A stretch of 64,000 bases of DNA from Marsupella aquatica (lineage: Eukaryota; Marchantiophyta), in contig OZ316893.1 of NCBI GenBank assembly GCA_973895155.1, positions 12,028,001-12,092,000 of the forward strand, read 5' to 3'. A model generated the notes under the pieces. It saw only the letters and a list, made by a program, of their open reading frames with translations. It ran no database searches and was not told the origin of the DNA. The translations under genes were made by a program, and so were the position numbers. Positions within the stretch are counted from its first letter, which is position 1. The number at the start of each line of letters is the position of its first letter. Positions 55,072 to 64,000 of the stretch are shown one piece after another.

Positions 55072-58000
55072 ATGTCTTGGTTTTCGAGATCCTTCTCCAT
55101 GGCGGAGGACGAGGACGCGGAGGAGCGGAGGAGGGGGGAGGAGGACGAGGATGACGAGGAGGACGAGGAAAGCGATTCGCTGAATTTAGCGGAAATTGCG
55201 TCGGCCACAGGAGCGAGTATCAAGGAGGATTTCTCCAACTTGAGGAAAACATTCACGCGGCAGCTGTGGGGAGTGGCATCCTTCATAGCCCCTCCGCCAC
55301 CTCCTGGGAAATCCTCTACGACAGAAAAAGGAGGAATAGAAGAAGAAGAAGAAGAAGAAAGTTCACAGGAGGAGCAATTGGTGCAGCAGCAAGGAATAGA
55401 TGAGGAGGTTCGAGGCTCAAGCGGTGCCGCTGCCTCGGAGATAGAATCGCGAATAGGAGAAGTAGGAGGATTCAGTCCGCAAAATCTCGGTCTCATGCAG
55501 TCCAACACGACCGCAAGCAGAGGAATTGCCTCCGGGGGCGCATTCTTAGCCCCCGAGGAAAGCGATCCTCAATTGATTGTCTCTCCTCGAAGTAACAAAA
55601 ACATCATTGAGAATCTTGTCTCATCAGGAGAAAATCAAGGATTTGAGCGGCCGAAGCTGACCGGCCTGCGGAGCGACTTTGCAGAATTGAGGGGAACCGT
55701 GGCCACTGGAATTTCCCGCATTACCTCCGTCCTCCGTGAAGTGACCGGAGATGATGACAGCGGAGAGGATGATGAAGATGAGGAGCATGTACCGCTCGTT
55801 TCCAGCGGTGAGAGTCCCCATCATCCACTTTCCAGCCCCGTAGTTGAGGAACAACGACAGGGTGTGAATTCTCCCAGACGTAGCTTCGATGCTTTTCTCA
55901 AACCTCTGTTTGGGAGTATGCTTATGCGGGAAAATTCATCATCCATCGAAGGAGATGTAAATCCTGTAGAAGACGAAGGAGCTGAGAGAGGTTCTTATTA
56001 TTCCAGAGAGTTCCCAGAAGGCAAAGGAGAACCCACTTACAGAGAATTGGAGTCGTTGCCGTCGGCCATTGCGAGCGGCATTGGTGGAATTTCGAAGTTT
56101 GCTTCTAGTTTGCTTCAAATTGTGACCGATGAATTTGATGAGGATAAGGAAGATGGAGTGGAAGAGGAAGAGGAAGATCTTGGAGTTGGTCTGACAGAAT
56201 CCGTCCTGACCTTTGCGAGAAACATTGCCATGCACCCGGAGACTTGGTTGGACTTTCCTTTGACAGAGGATGATCCTGATGATGGTATTTCTTCCTACTC
56301 GACCATTATTGGGTTTTTGAGACCTTTCATTTGTGTCCTAGGGTCTAAATCTGGGCATGTGTATGAGAAGTCGCCAGCTGAAGATCAAGGTCAATGGGTC
56401 AAATGGGGATCATTCGCTGTGTCATAATTACGACGTAACCGAAGAGCTTAGGTTGTTCAGTCAAGTTCGAATTTGTGGGCATATCTAGATTCAAGATATT
56501 GAACTCAGGCTGTCGAAGTAAGTGTTAATGGGTTTTGTAATGACCCAAAGGAGCATTGGTGGGGATTGCATTGCAGACTTTGAATTGACCAATTCGCAAA
56601 AAGACCATATACGTGCGTTAGAGCTTGCAGCTCCTGGTCTACAGGCGTTGAAAATCGAACTGTGCCCCAACTACATGACGGAAGGACATTTTTGGAAGAT
56701 CTACTTTGTGCTGATGCACTCCAGACTGAGTTCAAATGATGCTCTTATGTTGTCCAACCCACAGGTATGCTGGCTTCTTTTTTGTGCATAGTTTCCCTCT
56801 TGCAAAATTCGTTGGGGTTTGGCATCTCAGAGAGGATCTAGGATCAGAAGATTTAAAGTGGACTAGGATTTCAGATAAAGTGAAAAATCATCCACAATCA
56901 TGAGGTGCTTGTACTTTAAGCCTCATTTGGGCTCTTTAGGACTCCTCTAAAAACTGTTTCCCTTGGTCTCTGTCAATTGGATACGTAGCTAACGGACGAG
57001 GTCTAATAAGGATCAACTTTTAGAACAGCCTGTACAGCTGGGGGGAAACAATATAAACGCAACATGCTTGATGGGATTTGCTGCATAATGTGCCTAAATC
57101 CTTATGCAAAATTGTAGCCGATTTAGTCATAAAATTCTGCCAGGATGCAACGGACCACATCTGTGCAAGTCTGTTTCATGCGAGGGAGCTCTTTACTTTG
57201 GATCAGGACTGTCTACTCGTTATTTTTCCGTCTGGGACGTCCTCCACACGAGAACCCTTCCAACTTCAGGATGCAACGAGTTTCTCTGGTTGTGATATTA
57301 CTTTTTAACCTTATAATATGCCGAACTTTATTGAACTGCGGAGTTCCGGGACACATACTTCGGACAGTGGTGTCCTGTCGATCTGTTGAGCTGACCTCAT
57401 TCTAAGTGGTAGAAACCGAGAGGTAAGAGGGGGCATGGCGGATTCCTTTTACAAAAGTACGACTTTCTCCGTGCATCAGAAATTAAGTATCAATACTTTT
57501 TCTCTCGAACATTTCGAACGGTGGAACGTAATGAATGGAACTGATATCTGAAAAGTGGTTGCGGAGATGACTGATTATATGACTAAGCAAGAGAAACCTT
57601 TATAAAAGTCAGGAGAGTGAGCATACACACTGCACTGACACTCACCGATTAATCACGAACAGATCCAGTCCGATCAGTCATGCATTAGCTTCCTAATAAG
57701 CCAAAGAGAGTATGAGCACTAAGTTGGTGGCTGCGCCCCAATAAATCACTGATCAGCAAAACTCTACCATAACATGACGTTTAGTGTCATCCCTGCATTG
57801 TCTGAAGAACAGGGCTAGGGATCTCTCTGGGGACTTGACTTAACTTGGTTCAGCTTAAAAAAGGTCACTTTATGCACCAGCTTAAAATGATTCAGCTTAA
57901 AAAGGGTCACTTTATGCACCAGCTTATCTTGGTTCAGCTATTCCCTTCTGACTTTCTAGCATTCCTTACTGTCTTTCCGTTGGTCCTATTCGGCATTGCT

Positions 58001-60605
58001 GGACTTGAAATTTGTTCAACTCATAGATTGCCTTTGTAGTATTTCAGTACACGCTGCTCTTTGTCTCTGTTGTAACCACAAGCAGACGTGCCGCTTTTTA
58101 TTGGCCGCTTTTTATTGGTCTCCCATATGGGAAATCCATGGACTTCAACGTCTCCTCAGGTCTATTCTAATGAATGCTATATAGTTTCGAGCCAAGTCAA
58201 TTAGCTCATGACTTCTCTATTACTTTAGTCTTGCCACTCATCCAATTAGTGGAACTTGTTCGATCCAGGGATTTGAAATAAGCAGCATCTCTCACCCCCT
58301 TACTTGGCGTTAGCTTACAGGCATTTGAATAAATCAATATCAATATACGTTCAGATCCATGAAGTCTGTCAATGAAGACGCTTTGAATTTTTGCTGATTT
58401 CTTGTTTTCCTTTCAATATGAGTTCCATATAAGTTACATAATCGGAACGTGCAGCACTTCCCTTAATATCTCTTGAGTGATGCCGCTACTAGACCCTAAG
58501 CTAATTGCAATGTCTTGAGTTTCTTTTGTGGGATCCGGAGACCAGGACTAGATTTCAACCTCGTGGAAAATACCCAATGACGTTCAAATCAACTCCTCGT
58601 GATAGCAACGTAGGCATGCCGCGGCTAAGTAAGAAGTCACGCTTCCTGTAGTCGTCATTATCCAATTCGATCTTTGAAAACTTCCACCTTTTCCATTCTT
58701 CATGCAGGTACCTTTGCATTCTTGTAGGCTTTAATCTTTGCATTCTTGTCTTCTTCGTCCTTCAGCGTTTAGGGTTTTGGGTTACTGTGAACATCTAGTT
58801 TCCTTCACCTCCTTACTGCTCACTTTGAAGTGATCATGTCTCAGCAGCCAGTGCTGTGATGCTACCGTATGAGCGGTTTGTCCCCTGTCTTGTGGGACTT
58901 GCAAATTTCTTGCATACACAAGATATCTAAATATTATATTGAACAATGGAGTTCCCGTTTCATGATTTTGTGGCTTTGAAGCTACCGATTTAATCCTGGA
59001 TCTCTCACCTTCGTATATTTGCCCTTTCGAGGTAAGCCGTAAGGCCTGTGCTAGAGCTCGTTGGTTGTTTTTTGCCCGTGGTCTTAGCCCACACCTCTCA
59101 CACTGCCTTCCGTCCAGCTCTTTCGCCAGGATCCAAGCTGCATCTCGGCAGAAGTAAGCTAAGGTGGTTGTACTTCAACTGAAGACCTTCTAAGTGTTGC
59201 CCAGTTCATACAACCAAAGCTCATTGCCGTCATGATATCATCCATCGCTTGTGAGCTCCAGCAAAATTTACTACCTTTGGAACGCTCTTCAATTCACTGA
59301 CACGGTTCACTAACACGTAGAACATGTGCCCCCATAGTAACGTACTTCTAGTTAGCTTCATGACCGTTTTTAGAGCTAAACTTGATATCTGACTTGATCA
59401 CCTAACTTCAAGGCTCTTCAGCTTTGTAACTGTGGTAGAATTGTCAATAGGAGCGCTGGAGCTAATCAACACCCGTGCCCCTGGGAAGTTGATATGTTTC
59501 AAGTGTGTATCTTTGATTTCTCTTGCTCCATCCAGAAATAAGAAGTGCTGAAACAGGACAAAACTGGAAGGGCCAATTTCGCTTTCCACTTCCTTGGACC
59601 TCAGTGGTCAGCTGGGTAGTGAGTGATATTTCCGTGTGGATTGCAAAATGAAACCAAAAATATGGAAACTCTTAGTGTAGTATGACAAAGAAAAACTGTT
59701 TTCTCATATTTGTGAACGTATGAAACGCCCTGTCGTATCAAAAATTCCTGCAGTCATATCGGAAATATTGGACCTTTTGACTGGAAAGATATAGTTATCA
59801 TAAATTCTTACGTATCATGCAATAAGCGCGTCTAGGACTAAGTTATGCCTTTATCAATGTACGTGAATTTTTCCTGTTGCAGGTTGTAAGAGCACGTGCA
59901 TCCATGCTTCAGGAGTTGCAGAGACGAGAACTGCCTCTTGGTGAGCTTCATCCTCGTCACGAAGATGCGATAAACGAGAAGGTGGAAAGTGATGCCGTTG
60001 ACGCCAGCCCACAAGACATCGAGCAAGCAGAAGATGAATTTGGAAGAGGATTATCAGCCCTGCCAACAAACAACACGGCAATTTCAAACCAAGCAGTTAC
60101 TTCATCTGTTGAAGACTCAAACCAAGCAAGGGAAGTCAGCAAACTGGATCCCTCAATGGGTGGAAGTAAGCAAGCAACTGGCCTCTTTCAATCAGAGCCA
60201 GATAAGGGGAGGTTTTCAATGCTTCATCTGGAGGATGAAACTGAAGTTGATGAATGGCCTGATGAGGAACCATCCTCAAAGCAGCATGAAGTTGGTGATC
60301 CCAACAGCCGCTTGGACACCAGCACCTTGGGCGACGAAGATGTCTCCTTCAGCGACCTTGAAGAGGATGACTCTTCGGATAAAGCCACTTTCATCAACGA
60401 GGGAAAATCATTATCCAGCCCCAAGAGTCCTGCCAGTATAGTCCTAGATAGTGCACCAGCCATTCCATTGCTACCCAGGGAAACCTCGAGTCCTATGACA
60501 CAAGGAGATGGGACACCTCGAAAATCCTCAGAGAGAGGAGAATTCAACGACTGGTTCAAAGTGGATCAGGATGACGTGGCCTCAGCTGGATCTTCCTCGC
60601 CGTAA
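55072..60605 (+). CDS. BSD-domain protein with acidic, low-complexity flanks
   Basis: Three exons, 55072-56284, 56577-56764 and 59883-60605 (2124 nt, 707 aa), join through GT-AG introns of 292 and 3118 bp. Exon 1 begins MSWFSRSFSMAEDEDAEERR and is rich in Glu/Asp/Ser runs. It contains three related segments (SIKEDFSNLRKTFTRQLWGV; RSDFAELRGTVATGISRITS; IASGIGGISKFASSLLQIV) that look like repeated amphipathic helices. The BSD domain spans the exon 1-2 junction: WLDFPLTED, then HIRALELAAPGLQALKIELC, and the diagnostic FW (443-444) and YF (447-448) in EGHFWKIYFVLMHSRLS. The C-terminal exon has LPLGELHPRHEDA and more acidic stretches. BSD domains occur in TFIIH p62 homologues, synapse-associated-like proteins and DOS2-like proteins; this protein fits the plant BSD-only group, whose role is poorly known. 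No signal peptide or membrane segment is seen. Confidence 0.9.
56765..59882 (+). other. Large intron 2 of the BSD gene
   Basis: The intron runs from donor GTATGC to acceptor TTGCAG and is 3.1 kb long, far longer than any other intron in the window. It contains a direct repeat (TTCAGCTTAAAAAGGTCACT then TTATGCACCAGCTTA, at about 57849 and 57892) and no gene I recognise on either strand. Confidence 0.7.
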
Positions 60606-62185
60606 ACAAGATGGAGTTTTCATCACCCAGAAATAAGTCCAAGACATCGCGCCAAAATATTGAAACCAGTATCTACTTATGGAGATATTCTCACGGCTTG
60701 GAGGAAAAATTGGCAGCCATGTACATATATATATGTCTTGTAGGGATCTGATTTCCCACCTGTTCAGGCACACCTCCCTTGTGTGAATGGGCTGCTTCCG
60801 CTTGAACATGTGTAATTAACGTTTATTTCGTCTACAGTACAAACTCGAATGTGAAGGACACATCACACAGCCTCACTTTTTGAACAAAGGTAGCTTGCAC
60901 TGCACTCGTTCCTAGAATGAGACAGGTGACAATCAATTGGACAACTCGAGCTTTCATGGTCTTGGTGAACTTTCTGAAGTAATGATCTTGTGGGTATTCT
61001 GGAGGTTTTGAGTTGTCACCTATTGTGAACACAGGATGTCACTTTTAACCAACAGGTGAAGCTTGCAAGCAACAAAATGGCGTGCTCTTGTCAAACTAGT
61101 ACTTCTCGTAGCTTAGCAGACAGACTCTCCCAGGGAATTGTACAGGTCGACATCAGCAAAACGAGCCAAAGATAACCTTCGTCCACAGACCACGGCGTTG
61201 AGAACCCTGATTACAGAAGGAAAACGAGGAGCTGTGGACCATTACATGTATCTCGTCCGTGAGGTTTCTTAGCTTACAGGATATTCAAAGCTTAATCAAA
61301 GCTCCAGAACCGTCCATCGGTGCTTGGATATCACCTCCTCTCCATTGCTGAAACTCACCATATCTCCAGTTGGTGTTCTAGATCACAGACACGTTCACTC
61401 AAGTAAGGTAGACGTCTCGGTGAACAGGGGGGAGAAGGAAGGGTCCCGGGGTCACGTGAATAAAGTGATCAGACAAGTACCGAAAGGTTATAGAAAGTAG
61501 AACTTCTGGAATGCGTGTGGAAATCTTTCCTGCAGGAAGGAAAAGAGTTTGTACGTTATAACTATTTATATGGAAAGCTTAGGATCACTCACTCAATTTA
61601 AAGGTGCATTGCTGTGAAACTTGTTGTCAGGAGAAGGTGATGTGGCGTCTTGTATAATTTGACGTTCAGAATTCCATTCCCCAAAAGCAATACACATGTC
61701 TAACCTCTGCCGTGCTCCTTCCAAAGTCATGAAGGACTGACATTTCGTCAGGGAGCAGATTCGCGGACGCAACACATTTTTTGCAGCTCGTTACTGTACT
61801 GGCCAGCCGTGAAACTCTAGCTACTCCTGCAAAATCAAAGGCAGCTTCTTCACTGTCTAGCTTACAAGGAACGCCATGAACTCTTTTATGTGTTCGTGTA
61901 GGATTATGCATTGGGGTACATGGGCACAAATTGTGAGGAGTAACAAGCTATTTCAAGACTTCTTTGCTAGTAGGCGAAAACAGTTATAACCTTTTCTCTA
62001 GGTGAAACATATACAAATGAGTCAACATCCAATTAAGTAGCATGGTCGTGTAAAAATATTTTGCTTGTGCTCCTAATGAATCAGTTGACACATGGTACTA
62101 TTTGTGTTATAATGGCGTTCTAAATATATGGCAAACTGATACAATAAGAGCTTCTTGTAGCTTTTCGATTGTTAGATGTTTTTTA
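60606..62185. other. BSD gene 3' flank and intergenic sequence
   Basis: Plausible 3' UTR for several hundred bases. Nothing else seen. Confidence 0.4.
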
Positions 62186-62190
62186 GATAC

Positions 62191-62480
62191 AGGTGCTACA
62201 GCACTTAATGAAATTTCCTTGTCCATAGGATCAAGAACTACATCAATGTGAATCACCTGAGTGGGGCCTAGTGGCCATCTCTAGTGGCCAGGGGTGACTT
62301 GTGAGCAGCAGGTCCAAGTTCTACTCATGCTTGCGATACAGGTTTTGTGCCAGGTGCTACAGCACTTAGTGAAATTTCCTTGTCCATAGAATCAAGAACT
62401 ACATCAATATGAATCACCTGAGTGACTTGTTAGGAGCAGGTCCAAGTTCTACTCATGCTTGCGATACAGGTTGTGTGCCA
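62191..62480. repeat. Tandem duplication, 161-bp period
   Basis: AGGTGCTACAGCACTTA(A/G)TG, then ATCAAGAACTACATCAAT, then GAGCAGGTCCAAGTTCTAC and GCTTGCGATACAGGTT are present from 62191 and again from 62352. The second copy lacks about 35 bp (GGGGCCTAGTGGCCATCTCT...). Confidence 0.9.
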
Positions 62481-62484
62481 ACCG

Positions 62485-63780
62485 CCTCAGACGGGTCGTG
62501 TGTTATGTAGCAAGGCACTTGTGGTGATTGTAGGAATTATCTAAAATATGTACAAACAAATGATTCTCAATGCCGGCAAGCCAGTTGTGCAGCTTGTTCA
62601 AAAGCAGTTTCCCCTTAAAAAAAACTATCTCAATGTTGGCTATTAGTTAGATTTTCAGTTTAAAGGCATCAGGAGTTTGTATACTATTTTTTGAATTATG
62701 CCAAATAACTAGAATAAAACACATTTTTAGTGAAATTTTCAAAATCAAGCTCAGGACAAATCCAGCATAGGTTTTGAGTGGAGCATTGGAAGTAAGGAGG
62801 TCAACACAAATCGGGTGAAGAAAGTGGTATCTTGAATTAGTAGGTATGAAAAAGCTGCAGGATATTCTAATCTTTCCCAACTCCTCAACCATTTATTTGT
62901 GGGGGACAAGACGTTCTCGAGCTTTTCTTGACCAGTTGACATTGTTCATAGGTCTCTGTTTAAAAAGTTGTATATCGTTGTCTGCATGCATGCAGCAAGT
63001 GTAAGTACGTAGTCTTCAGGATCTTTAGGTATCCCAAGTTGGCACAAATTCTGTTTGGAATGAAACACCTTTTGAGGTTGTACAGATCTCTGACCATCTT
63101 GACTCATTGCTAGATAGAAAATGTCACTTTCCAAATCAATCCACTAGCACATCTTTGCAAACAATTTAAAAGCATGCCTATGTGAAGGTCAACTACACCG
63201 GAGTACAATGAAGCGCACATGAGGCAGGTCAAGCTGGTCCAGAATGTTCCAACGACAAACAGTTCCCAAAGTTACTTTCTAGTATTGCTAAAAATTTACA
63301 TGGCACCAGAGCTAAACTGTAGTATAGTAGGAATGATCAGGTTCACACATGCACGACACAAAAAAATCCATTTTTCACAAATACAGCATAATGCCATAAT
63401 ATATTCCTCCACATTTCATATTTGCTTTAAGAACAATGTATATAGTGATAAATGAATGTTTGGCGGTTGGGTTGTGGTGGATGAACTATATATGTGTGCA
63501 TAACAGGAGGGTGATTGAGGGAAGGGCAAGTGGGCATGAATTGAGGACCATACGGAGAGGCTGGGTGCACAGGGAGTTTGGCCATTTGTGAGCAAACCTT
63601 GGGTCAGACCTAGTTACAAAACTGGTGTGAAATACTCCCATCAATAATTCATAGTTTGACACAAGTGTTGAGTTTATTTTTCTATTTGTGTTGTATAGCA
63701 ATCCATCATGAAAGTACTTCTCTCATTCATAATTTCTTGGCCCTTTATGATTATTTTCTATTTTATTTTTTAATGTACAA
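62485..63780. other. No gene seen
   Basis: Short frames only, AT-rich. Confidence 0.4.
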
Positions 63781-63789
63781 GTGTTTATC

Positions 63790-64000
63790 AGTGGGTTTGC
63801 AGATTTATTACATTCTAAGCTCGTCGGCCATATCGAGTCTCCTTAACATAACCTCTTCCTATCTTTCAACTAGCTCCGTAACAATGAGTCTGAGTTATTC
63901 CTAACAAGCAAACTCTTGCTTGTGTCTATAGTGTGCAGCATAACTAACCTAACCAAGTATGCATCTAAGTTTAGCCTAAGTAAGATTGCGATCATAACCC
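63790..64000 (-). mobile_element. LTR fragment, family 1, cut by the window edge
   Basis: On the minus strand the sequence CTTGGTTAGGTTAGTTATGC, then AGGAATAACTCAGACTCATTG, then GAATGTAATAAATCTGC follows the same order as the LTRs at 28.9 and 51.4 kb. Its start lies beyond the end of the window. Confidence 0.5.

Noticed and set aside
60224-60559. 111-codon minus-strand Ser-rich frame
   Set aside because: Antisense shadow of the last exon of the BSD gene.
1-64000. tRNA genes, rRNA and CRISPR arrays
   Set aside because: Only tRNA-like SINE heads were found, without a full cloverleaf. No rRNA segments or spaced direct-repeat arrays of CRISPR type are visible, and none is expected in plant nuclear DNA for the last.

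Overview
The window reads as nuclear DNA of a land plant. It has intron-split genes with GT-AG junctions, a Pti1-type cytoplasmic receptor-like kinase, proteins with plastid-type N-termini, a fragment of plant mitochondrial nad2, and LTR relics with an initiator-Met-tRNA primer site. Sparse genes, generous intergenic space and many decayed repeats fit a bryophyte or lycophyte better than a compact angiosperm, but the lineage is inference. Nothing looks bacterial, and there is no CRISPR array or rRNA.

Layout. 1-3.5 kb: nothing recognisable. 3.56-8.16 kb (minus): a nearly complete non-LTR retrotransposon with a zinc-finger N-terminus, a reverse transcriptase and a restriction-like endonuclease. 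It has tandem 184-bp monomers in its 5' region and is broken only by one in-frame TAG. 8.7-14.6 kb: repeat relics, including an LTR with 9-bp inverted ends and a plant LINE tail. 14.7-17.2 kb (minus): a five-exon START/polyketide-cyclase-like gene. 17.7-28.9 kb: CT-rich minisatellite, a G-rich block, 'ACATCTTTT' repeat arrays, palindromic repeats, a tRNA-headed SINE and an LTR. 29.65-32.20 kb (plus): seven-exon Pti1-like kinase. 35-38.8 kb: repeat arrays, LTRs and a mitochondrial insertion. 39.76-41.07 kb (plus): three-exon LEA-like protein with a plastid-type N-terminus and ABA-response-type sites upstream. 43.1-44.1 kb (plus): a decayed second copy of the endonuclease-type element. 48.58-50.03 kb (plus): two-exon SOUL haem-binding protein with a signal peptide. 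50.7-54.1 kb: two tandem arrays, the second carrying a retroelement tail. 55.07-60.61 kb (plus): three-exon acidic BSD-domain protein. 60.6-64 kb: a tandem duplication and an LTR fragment cut by the window edge.

The five cellular genes are not an obvious pathway. Each was assembled here by joining open frames across canonical splice sites until a family pattern ran through every junction, and all five end with exact codon totals. The most unusual item is the endonuclease-type retroelement: plant LINEs are mostly L1 or RTE types with an AP endonuclease, whereas this one carries a CxC...H...C plus D-x12-D restriction-like endonuclease, preserved also in the decayed copy at 43 kb.
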